Positions 6,149 through 14,725 of a stretch of 37,236 nt of DNA are shown here, one piece after another. The position numbers and the translations under genes were made by a program. The notes beneath the pieces were generated by a model, which worked only from the letters and a program-made list of their open reading frames with translations, ran no database searches and was not told where the DNA came from. Positions within the stretch are counted from its first letter, which is position 1; the number at the start of each line of letters is the position of its first letter. Origin of the DNA: Clostridiaceae bacterium (GTDB lineage: Bacteria > Bacillota > Clostridia > Saccharofermentanales > DTU023); the NCBI GenBank assembly GCA_012841145.1, contig DUVH01000015.1, positions 1 to 37,236 of the forward strand. Direction: 5' to 3'.

Positions 6149-7231
6149 TTACGTCTTATCACGTTCGAAAGCGAGACGAATCAATTCGCGCAAAACATCG
6201 GCGTTAGCATAACCGGCTGCACGAAGCAGCCGCGGATACATACTGATGCTTACGAACCCGGGGATCGTATTGACCTCGTTCAGGAGGACACGACCGTCAT
6301 TTGTAAGAAAAAAATCAATACGGCAAAGTCCGTAACAGTCGAGCGCACGGTATGCACGTGCGGCGACTCGTCTAATTTCATGCAAGATCTCCGGCGTTAA
6401 AGGTGCGGGGATCACGAGCTCCGACGTCGAGCTTTCCTTGTATTTTGAATCATAATCGTAGAAATCGCGATCAGGAACGATTTCGCCGACGGGCGACAAA
6501 AAGGGAGTTTCATAGCCGCCGATCGCGGCAACCTCAAGCTCTCTGCCGACGACACCTTCTTCGACGACGATTTTCCGATCGTATTTAAATGCCGTTTCAA
6601 ACGCGCTCTCCGCCTCCTCAGGCGACGTGATGCGCGTGATGCCGAGCGATGACCCTCCGCGCGCAGGTTTGACGAAAATCGGGTAATTCAGTCCCTCCAT
6701 CGATTCCGCCAAGACCTTCTTGCGATCACGCTGCCATGACGCTTTATCGGCGCTGCGCCATTTCGTCTGCGGTAAATCGTAATAGTCAAAAAGTACATTT
6801 GCAAAGACTTTATCCATGGCCAGCGCACTCGATGTCATGCCACAGCCGACGAACGGCATCCCCGCCATCTCGAGCATTCCCTGAATCGTCCCGTCCTCGC
6901 CGTTAGGACCGTGAAGTACGGGAAAAACGCAATCGACAGGGATTTTTTCGATACAGTCCTGACGTTCGACATAGAGATAATGTCTCCCCGTATCAGGGAC
7001 TATAGCAGCGGGCGCGACGGCACCCTTCTCGAACCAACTGCCGTCCGGCAAATCCGAAACGGAACCTTCGTAGTAATACCAGCTCCCTTCCTTCGTGATG
7101 CCGACGGGGTAAATCGTATATTCATCACACGTTTGGAGCGTACCGATAATATACGAGGCCGACGTACGCGAGACCTCGTGCTCACCCGACCGACCGCCGA
7201 ATAAGACGACAAGGCTGATCTTATCGGTCAT
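6149..7231 (-). CDS. ddl: D-alanine--D-alanine ligase
   Basis: A 360-residue ATP-grasp enzyme joining two D-alanines for the peptidoglycan stem, the dipeptide used by MurF in this same window. It starts at the ATG at 7231 (MTDKISLVVLFGG), with AAGGAG 13 bases upstream; the open frame to 7297 overlaps the preceding gene. Family motifs are clear: FGGRSGEHEVS near the N-terminus, HGPNGEDGTIQG, KPARGGSSLGI for ATP binding, the DFYDYDSKY loop typical of D-Ala-D-Ala rather than D-Ala-D-Lac ligases, and CRIDFFLTNDGRVLLNEVNT for metal binding. It sits 4 bases after the coiled-coil gene and is probably translationally coupled to it. Confidence 0.96.
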   Translation of the reverse strand: MTDKISLVVLFGGRSGEHEVSRTSASYIIGTLQTCDEYTIYPVGITKEGSWYYYEGSVSDLPDGSWFEKGAVAPAAIVPDTGRHYLYVERQDCIEKIPVDCVFPVLHGPNGEDGTIQGMLEMAGMPFVGCGMTSSALAMDKVFANVLFDYYDLPQTKWRSADKASWQRDRKKVLAESMEGLNYPIFVKPARGGSSLGITRITSPEEAESAFETAFKYDRKIVVEEGVVGRELEVAAIGGYETPFLSPVGEIVPDRDFYDYDSKYKESSTSELVIPAPLTPEILHEIRRVAARAYRALDCYGLCRIDFFLTNDGRVLLNEVNTIPGFVSISMYPRLLRAAGYANADVLRELIRLAFERDKT

Positions 7232-7235
7232 GAGA

Positions 7236-7754
7236 TCACTCGAGCTCCTTCTTGTTCCTCGTGATGTTGACGAGAATATCCGTGAGGTGGTTCTCAAGGT
7301 TTGTCAGCATCTCGCGCGTATACGAGATCGCACCGTTACGAATTTCGCTGCTCTGCCTGTTCGCCTTCTCGATCATTACCGACGCATTATTGATCGCCTG
7401 TTGCGTCACTTCATGTTCGTCGATCATGCGCGCCATCTGCACTTCCGCGTCGCGCATAATGGTGTCGGCTTCACGACGCGCCTGATTGATCAGCTGGCGG
7501 TTCTGTTGGAGAACCCAGCGGGCGCGTTCAAGCTCCTCGGGCAAACCTTCTCGAATCATGCGCACGAGGAAGAGCATCTCTTCTCTTTCCACCATGCACT
7601 TATCCGAAAAGGGGACGCTCTTCGCGTCAAGCAGCTCCGCCTCCATACGATCCAGCAGCGTGGCGACGCTACGGTCATCGCGAGCGGATCGCCTCGCCCC
7701 GCGCTGTGCCGGCGCGTCAGATTCGTAGTTGCGGTTATCTTCAAATTCACTCAT
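7236..7754 (-). CDS. Coiled-coil protein, function unknown
   Basis: A 172-residue, highly charged protein with no membrane segment. The first 30 residues are disordered. From about residue 30 it is almost entirely helical, including LINQARREADTIMRDAEVQM, a pattern seen in ATP-synthase subunit B/H-like and DivIVA-like coiled coils. Similar proteins often sit beside coaD in Clostridia and are commonly labelled ATPase, without functional proof. The ATG at 7754 has GGGAGG 8 bases upstream, and a promoter lies at 7827-7854. It heads the operon with ddl, so a role at the cell envelope or septum is possible, but this is inference. Confidence 0.8.
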   Translation of the reverse strand: MSEFEDNRNYESDAPAQRGARRSARDDRSVATLLDRMEAELLDAKSVPFSDKCMVEREEMLFLVRMIREGLPEELERARWVLQQNRQLINQARREADTIMRDAEVQMARMIDEHEVTQQAINNASVMIEKANRQSSEIRNGAISYTREMLTNLENHLTDILVNITRNKKELE

Positions 7755-7826
7755 GCTTGTTACCTCCCGGTAAGTGGATATCTCTAAATGCTGTGCAAAA
7801 TTGTCACAGTTGCTTTACATCCATCT

Positions 7827-7854
7827 ATTGTATCGCATTATACAAAGTTTTAAA
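7827..7854 (-). promoter_or_regulatory. Predicted promoter of the coiled-coil/ddl operon
   Basis: On the minus strand TTTAAA (7849-7854), a 16-base spacer and TACAAT (7827-7832); a perfect TATAAT also lies at 7837-7842. The -35 lies in the last codons of coaD. It would start the operon running through ddl to the 403-residue protein. Confidence 0.45.
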
Positions 7855-8353
7855 CGCTGTATGCCTTCTCTATGTCATCCCTGATCGCATCGGGAACGAG
7901 CTCACCGAGATCTCCTCCATAACGGGCTATCTCCCGAACAAGTGTCGATGATACGTGGCGCAGCTCGGACGCGGGAACAAGCATCGTCTCAACGCCGCGG
8001 CCCAAGCGCTTATTCAATTCCGCCATCACACTTTCTTCCTCAAATTGAAACGCGTTGCGAACACCTCGAACAATCACGTCGACACCGTGCCGAACGCAGT
8101 AGTCCGCCAACAGTCCCTCACCTCTATCGACCGTTACATTGTCCAAGTGCTCAACGGCGCGGCTGATCAGCGCCACCCTAGCATCTTTCGGCATGACAGG
8201 AGTTTTTGCATCATTATCGAATACGACGATGCGCATTTCAGAACAAAAACGCCGCACCCGTTCTACGAGATCGAGGTGACCCGCCGTGAAAGGATCGAAT
8301 GTACCCGGAAACACGGCTAAACTGATCGAGCCGGATGATTCATTTTTCTGCAT
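7850..8353 (-). CDS. coaD: Phosphopantetheine adenylyltransferase
   Basis: A 167-residue enzyme that transfers AMP to 4'-phosphopantetheine to give dephospho-CoA, the fourth step of CoA synthesis. The start at 8353 is set by AAAGG 7 bases upstream and by the position of the nucleotidyltransferase motif GTFDPFTAGHLDL near the N-terminus. VRGVRNAFQFEEE and SSTLVREIARYGGDL complete the family fingerprint. The frame stays open upstream to 8485, encoding a hydrophobic stretch, but without a ribosome binding site. It follows rsmD, a very common pairing in bacteria. Confidence 0.95.
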   Translation of the reverse strand: MQKNESSGSISLAVFPGTFDPFTAGHLDLVERVRRFCSEMRIVVFDNDAKTPVMPKDARVALISRAVEHLDNVTVDRGEGLLADYCVRHGVDVIVRGVRNAFQFEEESVMAELNKRLGRGVETMLVPASELRHVSSTLVREIARYGGDLGELVPDAIRDDIEKAYSV

Positions 8354-8459
8354 ATTTAAACCTTTCGTATGATTCATCTTCTGATCATTGACATCTCGGA
8401 TAAGAACCGTTGAAATAAGTACGACGAGCGTACCGAATACAATAGTGAGTAAGCTCAAA

Positions 8460-9035
8460 TCACGGTGTGTCAGACGTTGTATCAAATCGGTAAAAGGATA
8501 ACACGCTGATGCCGTACTGACAACTTTTGACGAGCTTTAAACCTGCTTCTTCCAGTTCCAACACGGGCTTTTTTCGCTCACTCTCAACGACGAGCAATCC
8601 CGAGTCGGCCAGAAGAGACGGCAGGTAATCACAAATCTGTAAAGTAAGAACTTCCGTCTCCGACCACGGCGGGTCGACGTAGATAAAATCGAATTCTTCA
8701 CCGCGCCGCTTCAATGTCGCCAAATGACGCCGGTAGTCGCCCGTCATCAAAACAACTAGATCACTCCATCGCGTCTTGCCGATATTCTTGTTAATCGCGG
8801 CGATGGCGTCACGATCGCGCTCGATGAGGGTCGCGCGCGCCGCTCCGCGCGACAGCGCTTCAAAAGCGATCTGCCCTGAGCCCGCAAAGACGTCGAGAAC
8901 GCGCGTTCCTTCGATCTCGTCACCGATCATAGAAAAAAGAGCCTCCTTCGCACGACCCGAGGTAAGCCTCGACGTCTTGCCCGGCGGCGAGAAAAGATTC
9001 ATTCCCTTACGTGTCCCTGCAATAATTCTAGGCAT
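8460..9035 (-). CDS. rsmD: 16S rRNA (guanine-966 N2)-methyltransferase
   Basis: A 191-residue SAM-dependent methyltransferase acting on 16S rRNA of the small subunit. It begins MPRIIAGTRKG and has the SAM-binding loop LDVFAGSGQIAFEALSRGA and the catalytic motif as DPPW (DPPY in most homologues). TSGRAKEALFSM corresponds to the conserved TSDRVREALFN segment. A GGGGGAAG site lies just before the ATG, and the gene starts 8 bases after recG ends. The last residues (DTTSDTP) end before the coaD leader. Confidence 0.94.
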   Translation of the reverse strand: MPRIIAGTRKGMNLFSPPGKTSRLTSGRAKEALFSMIGDEIEGTRVLDVFAGSGQIAFEALSRGAARATLIERDRDAIAAINKNIGKTRWSDLVVLMTGDYRRHLATLKRRGEEFDFIYVDPPWSETEVLTLQICDYLPSLLADSGLLVVESERKKPVLELEEAGLKLVKSCQYGISVLSFYRFDTTSDTP

Positions 9036-9043
9036 ACTTCCCC

Positions 9044-11137
9044 CTATAACCCCGGACGCACCAGCCGGTCATCGTAGCGCGTTGTAAATTCCGTGAGAAC
9101 GACACGGTTCTCCGGGTTCGTCAAATGAGGGTCATCGCGAAAGATTTGCTCAACGGCATGTGAAGCCTCCTTCAACAATGCGCCGTCCTCATACAGATTC
9201 GCAACGCGAAAGTCAGGCAATCCGTGTTGATGAACACCGAAAACGTCACCGGGACCGCGAAGCAGAAGATCTTCCTCCGCAATCGCGAATCCGCTGCTGT
9301 TCTTACATAGAGCCGTCAAGCGGCGACGGACGAGCGGATCGTCGCTGTCACTCACCAAAACGCAATACGACTGGATTTCCGACCTGCCCACACGACCCCG
9401 CAGCTGGTGCAACTGCGACAATCCGAATCTCTCGGCATTCTCGACGATGAGAAGTGTGGCATTCGGCTGATCGATGCCGACTTCAATCACGGTCGTCGAA
9501 ACAAGGATATCGATATCGCCTCGATCAAAATCACGCATCACATCAGCCTTTTCTTTTGTCTTCAATTTTCCGTGCATCAGCGCGATGCGTCGATCGGGAA
9601 AGATGAGCCTCGACAAGCGATCGTAGACTGCCTCGGCAGAGCTGATATCGAGTTCCGGCGATTCCTCGATCATCGGACAAACAACGAAGACTTGGTGTCC
9701 GCGATTCAACTCGCGTTCGATCAGGCGATCGATGCGCGAGCGGTCGCGGCTTGCCGCAGTATACGTCTTAACGGCCTGTCGTCCTGACGGCATATCCTTC
9801 ATTTCCGTAATGTCGAGATCGCCGTAGAGAATCAGCGCTAACGTGCGCGGAATCGGCGTTGCGGACATGACGAGCGTATGAGGAATAATATCTCCGTCCC
9901 CTGATAGCCTTATGCGCTGGCGTACGCCAAAGCGATGTTGCTCGTCAGTCACGCAGCATCCCAGATTCTTGAACCTCACGCCTTCTTCGATGACGGCGTG
10001 CGTTCCGATCAGGATATCGATCTCACCCTCTGCCAACGCATCGGTTAAAAGTCGCTTGCGTGATGCCGTCACGCCGCCCGTCAAGAGGGCGATCTTGAGT
10101 TCGCTCCCTTCGAGGATCGCCGCGATGCTCTCGGCATGTTGAGAGGCGAGTATCGTCGTAGGCGCCATCATGACAGACTGATATCCGCTCCAAGCGGCAA
10201 CTGCCATTGCCATCGCTGCAACGACTGTTTTCCCCGACCCCACATCGCCTTGAATCAATCGGTTGGCAGGGTGAGGCTGACGAAAGTCGCCCAGTATCGA
10301 TTTTATCGCCTCTTTCTGCGAAGAAGTCAGCGTGTACGGCAAACTGGCTATCTGATTTTTCAGCCGTTCAAGTACGGGCCGTGTCAATTCCATAGCAGGG
10401 CCGCGTTCATCGCTGCGCCCCGACTTCATGTATCTCAAGCCCGCAATGAGAAGGAAGAGCTCTTCAAACGCCAATCGTCTGCGCGCGACGTTGATATCGT
10501 GTTCACTTTCAGGAGCGTGAATCTTTCGCAACGCGTAATCTGCCGTCGCCAGCCGGTAATCGGTGCGAATCTTCGCGGGAAGACTTTCTGTGATTACGAG
10601 GCCGCGCTTGGCAAATGCCGCGCTGATCGCCTGCCTGACGGTCGCCTGATTCAAACCCGCTGTCAGCGGATAAACAGGCATAAAGGCGGGACTCTCATCA
10701 TTGAGAGTGCGTATCTCGGGAGTATTAACGGAACGAGTCCGTCCCTTTCCCTCAATCTTGCCGCGAAAGATATAGCGCTCTCCCCGTTTCAGCCGATCAC
10801 TCAGCCACGGCTGGTTAAACCACACGGCGCGAATCGACCCCGTATCGTCGCCGAGGCGAGCACGTATGTAAGTCAGCCTCCCGCGCCGTGCCAAAGAAGG
10901 CACATTTTCGATAACCGCTTCAAACGCCGCGACGTCGCCTTCAACGAGATGACCGATGGGCACGCGACGACTCCAGTCGTTGTACATCCTCGGCATGAGC
11001 CATATCAAGTCGCCCACCGTCTCGACACCGAGTTTGGCGAAGAGTTTTTTTCTTTTGTCAGAAATGCGCGGTAAAGTCGTGATACTTTGTCGGAACAGAT
11101 GATCGGATGTATCTTCTCCGTAATTCAACTCAGACAC
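9044..11137 (-). CDS. recG: ATP-dependent DNA helicase RecG
   Basis: A 697-residue superfamily 2 helicase that regresses stalled replication forks and processes Holliday junctions. The GTG at 11137 is preferred: AGGAGG at 11144-11149 lies 6 bases before it, whereas the open frame's TTG at 11152 contains that site. The N-terminal wedge/OB domain (RISDKRKKLFAKLGVETVGD) is followed by the helicase core with GDVGSGKTVVA (Walker A), DEQHRFGVRQR (motif II, diagnostic of RecG), MSATPIPRTLAL (motif III), and a C-terminal half with QLRGRVGRSEIQSYC. Its first 8 bases overlap the end of nth, so the two are probably coupled. Confidence 0.97.
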   Translation of the reverse strand: MSELNYGEDTSDHLFRQSITTLPRISDKRKKLFAKLGVETVGDLIWLMPRMYNDWSRRVPIGHLVEGDVAAFEAVIENVPSLARRGRLTYIRARLGDDTGSIRAVWFNQPWLSDRLKRGERYIFRGKIEGKGRTRSVNTPEIRTLNDESPAFMPVYPLTAGLNQATVRQAISAAFAKRGLVITESLPAKIRTDYRLATADYALRKIHAPESEHDINVARRRLAFEELFLLIAGLRYMKSGRSDERGPAMELTRPVLERLKNQIASLPYTLTSSQKEAIKSILGDFRQPHPANRLIQGDVGSGKTVVAAMAMAVAAWSGYQSVMMAPTTILASQHAESIAAILEGSELKIALLTGGVTASRKRLLTDALAEGEIDILIGTHAVIEEGVRFKNLGCCVTDEQHRFGVRQRIRLSGDGDIIPHTLVMSATPIPRTLALILYGDLDITEMKDMPSGRQAVKTYTAASRDRSRIDRLIERELNRGHQVFVVCPMIEESPELDISSAEAVYDRLSRLIFPDRRIALMHGKLKTKEKADVMRDFDRGDIDILVSTTVIEVGIDQPNATLLIVENAERFGLSQLHQLRGRVGRSEIQSYCVLVSDSDDPLVRRRLTALCKNSSGFAIAEEDLLLRGPGDVFGVHQHGLPDFRVANLYEDGALLKEASHAVEQIFRDDPHLTNPENRVVLTEFTTRYDDRLVRPGL

Positions 11138-11813
11138 AATCGCCCTCCTCAATAGTGGAAGACGGTTGTAAAGCTGAACCGTACTGACAATGCAAGCGAA
11201 CGGGACAAGAAAAACATATGCGACAACGCGCCTTGCAGAGATCCCGTCCGTGTGCGACCATCAAATGTCCCCAGAGCGTCCGCGAGTCTTCCGGCACGAC
11301 CTCAAGCAAATCTTTTTCAACCTTGACGGGATTGTCAGAGTCCGTGAAGCCGAGCAAACGGCTGATTCGGCCGCAATGCGTATCGACGACAATCTCCTGA
11401 AATCCGAACGCTTCGCCCAAGATCAGGTTGGCAATTTTCCGACCGACACCGGGCAGCTCCATCAATTCCTTTCTCGTCTGCGGGACTTGTCCGCCAAAAC
11501 GTTCGAGAATCATCGCGGAGGTATTCACGAGCGCCTTCGCCTTCATTTTGTAGAGGCCGCAGCTTCTCACGATGTCTTCGACATCGCCTCGATTGGCGGA
11601 AGCAAGGCTTTGAAGATCGGGATAACGCTCAAATAAGACGGGCGTCACCTTGTTGACACGCTCGTCCGTGCACTGTGACGCGAGAATGCCGCCGACGAGA
11701 AGCTCCCACGGAGAGGCATGTGTCAGTGTGCACTCGGCTTGAGGATATCGCTTCAAAAGAAGAGAAACGACGATTCGCGCGCGTTCTTGTTCCTTCGTGC
11801 GCTTTCCGCTCAC
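11130..11813 (-). CDS. nth: Endonuclease III (DNA glycosylase/AP lyase)
   Basis: A 227-residue base-excision repair enzyme removing oxidised pyrimidines. The helix-hairpin-helix motif ELPGVGRKIANLIL carries the catalytic Lys126, and VDTHCGRISRLLGF carries the catalytic Asp144. A complete [4Fe-4S] loop is present: Cys193, 200, 203 and 209 in C-X6-C-X2-C-X5-C spacing. It starts at GTG 11813, overlapping the upstream stop as GTGA, with GGAGGAG 5 bases before it. The overlap at its 3' end with recG makes nth-recG a DNA repair pair inside an operon that also includes the HtrA-like gene. Confidence 0.97.
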   Translation of the reverse strand: MSGKRTKEQERARIVVSLLLKRYPQAECTLTHASPWELLVGGILASQCTDERVNKVTPVLFERYPDLQSLASANRGDVEDIVRSCGLYKMKAKALVNTSAMILERFGGQVPQTRKELMELPGVGRKIANLILGEAFGFQEIVVDTHCGRISRLLGFTDSDNPVKVEKDLLEVVPEDSRTLWGHLMVAHGRDLCKARCRICFSCPVRLHCQYGSALQPSSTIEEGDCV

Positions 11814-13075
11814 GGCTTCTCCTCCAGAAGATAGGAGTTCAGCGTCAACGTCTTATCCTCCGAGGGACGGTAGACGACGATCTCTACAAGCGTACCGATG
11901 GTACGCTCATCGAGAAAGAGCATGAGATCCTGTGTAAGCTCCATCGACTCTCCGTTGAGTGTCAGCAGTATATCGCCTTGATTAAGTCCCGCCGTGTAAG
12001 CGGCGCTCTCGGCCTTGACGGTCGAGATATACAGGCCGTTCGGATAACCGTATGTCTCACGAAGCTCGAGCGTATCTTCGTCGTTGAGAACCGTGATGCC
12101 AAGAGCCGCCTTTCTCGTCGGCGTTCCGTTCTCGTTGTCCTGTATACGCTTTACGACATCGGTGACAATCGTTGACGGTACGGCGTAACCTTGATTCTGT
12201 ACGTAGACTCGCTTCAGGTAGCCGCTTACGATGGCAACGACTTCTCCTTTCGAGTTGACAAGCGGAGAACCCGCATATATCGGTAACGTCGATATGCTCG
12301 TCTCAATCAGTCCGAGAGGTGCGCCGTCCTCCTCAAACGTTTTGCGATAAACCGACGTCACATGTCCCATCGTAAGTCCGCCGGTCGATACCATCATTGG
12401 CGGGTATCCGATACTAGCGACTTGCGTCCCGACGTACAGTTCCGGGTCATTCGCGAGAGGAACAGCGTGAAAGACGAGCTTGTCCGGGTTGCCGATTTTC
12501 AGAAGAGCGAGGTCGGTCGAGGATTGATGGCCGACGAGTGTAGCCGGAAATGCTTTCGGTATGCCTTTTACGAGAATGCTGATGCTCGCATTTTTCAGGA
12601 GCCTCCCGCGGTAATCGAGCGCGCGCTCCATGAGGCTGTACGTTGTGATAACGAGGCCCGATTCGTCGATAATCAGGCCGGAAAAGATTTCATCGCGTTT
12701 CCTGTATAGTGATGTGGCGGGAATGGAGACGCGCACGGAGACAACGGCGGGTGAAATATTTTCATATATCTCGGCGACCGGGAAAACGGGTGACACGTAA
12801 ACATCCGACGGCTCGGTCGTCACGTCGCCGGGCGGGGTGGTGTTTGCGGCCGTCGTCATACTCGGACTGAGCGATTGGCTTGTCGAAGGTGATGGCGTAA
12901 CGGTCGTCGATGTATTCGGTCTAGGCGCGCTCGATGTGCTTGTCGTCGTCTCGGAGACCGTCGTAGATGTTGACTCGATGATCGGCACATCGACATCGCA
13001 AGAAAGCGTTATCGCCATCGTGAACACAAGGAACAACGCCAACAGAATGACGCTGTTTCTCTCCCTCACTGTCAT
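11810..13075 (-). CDS. Secreted HtrA-like protein with PDZ domain, probably catalytically dead
   Basis: A 421-residue exported protein. An N-terminal hydrophobic segment (9-25) ends at Cys26, perhaps a non-canonical lipobox. A Ser/Thr/Pro-rich linker covers residues of about 34-92, followed by a trypsin-fold domain of the HtrA/DegP family (about 95-320) and a PDZ domain (about 330-415, with ESAAYTAGLNQGDILLTLNG). Asp188 of the triad is present (TDLALLKI). The catalytic serine motif GNSGGPL is instead IYAGSPL, with Ala268 at the serine position. The histidine motif TNxHVV is TTYSLM, with Ser147 at the histidine position. It is therefore likely a binding or sensing protein, not a protease. It lies downstream of a sensor kinase/regulator pair, as HtrA genes often do. 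GGAGG precedes the ATG. Confidence 0.88.
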   Translation of the reverse strand: MTVRERNSVILLALFLVFTMAITLSCDVDVPIIESTSTTVSETTTSTSSAPRPNTSTTVTPSPSTSQSLSPSMTTAANTTPPGDVTTEPSDVYVSPVFPVAEIYENISPAVVSVRVSIPATSLYRKRDEIFSGLIIDESGLVITTYSLMERALDYRGRLLKNASISILVKGIPKAFPATLVGHQSSTDLALLKIGNPDKLVFHAVPLANDPELYVGTQVASIGYPPMMVSTGGLTMGHVTSVYRKTFEEDGAPLGLIETSISTLPIYAGSPLVNSKGEVVAIVSGYLKRVYVQNQGYAVPSTIVTDVVKRIQDNENGTPTRKAALGITVLNDEDTLELRETYGYPNGLYISTVKAESAAYTAGLNQGDILLTLNGESMELTQDLMLFLDERTIGTLVEIVVYRPSEDKTLTLNSYLLEEKP

Positions 13076-13186
13076 GCGCTCACCTCCCCCATATGATAAT
13101 CATCTAATTAAAATTAATAGAGTCGCATAACTCCGACCGGTTGCCTACCATTGTAAAGTCTGTTTTTAACGAATGTATGAACAGCG

Positions 13187-14725
13187 TCACGGACGCGCCA
13201 CAGTGAATGCGATTCTCGCACCGCCGAGCTCCGTGGAGACGCCCGCCTTGATACTCTGTCCGTGGCGGTTGATAAGCGCTCGGGCGATGTATAGGCCAAG
13301 CCCCGATCCCTCCTGACCGCGCGATTTATCAGCTTTATAAAAACGATCAAAGACGTACGGAATATCGTCATGGCTGATCCCCGGGCCGTTGTCCTCGACA
13401 ATGATACAGATACTACGCTCTTCCACTTTCGTGCTGATCGTGACCAGTCCTCCGCGAGGCGCAAATCGGATCGCATTCGACACGATGTTGTTGAGGACAC
13501 GTGTCAGCTGTCCGACATCTCCGACCGCTTTCACTTCGCCTTTAGTGTCATTGTCGAAACTGAGCAGCAGATGAATGTTTTTCTCATGGAGCATCGGCTC
13601 GAATGAGACTTGCACGCGACGAATCCATTGATTGAGATTAAAGACGGTCTGCTTCAGCTCTTGAGATTCCATGCTGTCGGTCTGCTCAAATAAAGTGTTA
13701 ATCAACTCCTCAAGGCGATCGGCTTCCGCCTTGATAATGTCAAGATAGTAATCGAATTTATCTTTCGGGATCGTCCCGTCGCGCATCCCCTCAATAAAGC
13801 CGGAGATCGATGTCACGGGTGTACGAAGGTCGTGCGACACATTTCCGAGAAATTCCCGGTGTTCACTTTCACGCATCTCGAACTTGGCGATGAGCGTATT
13901 AAATGTTCTGACGAGTCTCGTCAGGTCGTCCTCTTTCATGGGAGACTCTGTATCTTCCTCCTCGTGGTGATCAGGCAGCGTGAGCGTTTTTCGATCTTTA
14001 CCCAGCCGAACGCGTGCTGTCAGGTCGCCGCGATAGACAGAATTCGCCGTCTTGGCGAGCGCTGAAATCGGGTTCGTTATGTTACGTGAAAGCCAGATGA
14101 TGATGGCAAGCGAGACAATGTAGCCGATAGCGAATGAAATATGAACATTGTTGTCGACAAGCCATGTCGTGAATGTATCGGATGAGTGACGTCTAAGGAG
14201 AAGCACTTCGCCTGTGTACAGATCGCCGCGCGTCCCGATCGGAGCGCTTGCGACGAGCCAGGTAGTCGGATTCGGAAGCAAATCATAAAAACCTGTCTGA
14301 TTGCCACTCTGACAGTACACGACGTGTCCCGTGTTTCTCGCCTCTTCAGGCAAAAGATAATCGGCACGCAAGCCGTCCTCGCTCCTCTCAAGCTTTCCAA
14401 TCGTGTCGGCAGGAATGCCCGTATTGTAGATGATCTCGTTTTCCGAATTGACGACCCATATGTACGCACTCGTTGAACGCGTCGCGAAAGAGAGGTAACC
14501 CGTAATATCGGATACCGTAAAGGTCGTGTGGGAAACGTCCATACGCCGTTCCGTAAGAAGCGCGAGCTCCTGCGCATAACGCTGCAGTTCCTCTTTGCGC
14601 TGGTTCAGCGTCGAGACGTTGTAAACCGTTCCGTATACAAACGCGAGAATGAGAAAAACGGCAAGAATCGCGGCGGAGATCGTTAATAATGTCCGTGCAT
14701 AGATTGAGAGGCCGTGCGGCTTCAC
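13187..14725 (-). CDS. Membrane sensor histidine kinase
   Basis: A 512-residue kinase. Transmembrane helices at about 12-36 and 196-213 enclose a 160-residue extracellular sensor region. A HAMP segment follows, interrupted by an acidic His/Glu-rich stretch near 250-265. The dimerisation domain has SHDLRTPVTS with the phospho-acceptor His298. The ATPase domain shows NIVSNAIRFAP, DNGPGIS and GSGLGLYIA. It starts at GTG 14725, overlapping the response-regulator stop as GTGA. The layout resembles envelope-stress kinases such as CssS, CiaH or WalK; the signal cannot be told from the sequence. An HtrA-like gene follows. Confidence 0.95.
   Translation of the reverse strand: MKPHGLSIYARTLLTISAAILAVFLILAFVYGTVYNVSTLNQRKEELQRYAQELALLTERRMDVSHTTFTVSDITGYLSFATRSTSAYIWVVNSENEIIYNTGIPADTIGKLERSEDGLRADYLLPEEARNTGHVVYCQSGNQTGFYDLLPNPTTWLVASAPIGTRGDLYTGEVLLLRRHSSDTFTTWLVDNNVHISFAIGYIVSLAIIIWLSRNITNPISALAKTANSVYRGDLTARVRLGKDRKTLTLPDHHEEEDTESPMKEDDLTRLVRTFNTLIAKFEMRESEHREFLGNVSHDLRTPVTSISGFIEGMRDGTIPKDKFDYYLDIIKAEADRLEELINTLFEQTDSMESQELKQTVFNLNQWIRRVQVSFEPMLHEKNIHLLLSFDNDTKGEVKAVGDVGQLTRVLNNIVSNAIRFAPRGGLVTISTKVEERSICIIVEDNGPGISHDDIPYVFDRFYKADKSRGQEGSGLGLYIARALINRHGQSIKAGVSTELGGARIAFTVARP

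Noticed and set aside
8485-8485. coaD start at the TTG at 8485
   Set aside because: No ribosome binding site, lies within rsmD, and would add 44 residues absent from the enzyme family.
10136-11074. 312-codon plus-strand open frame
   Set aside because: It is antisense to recG, whose motifs fill the opposite strand; it lacks a ribosome binding site and any recognisable domain.
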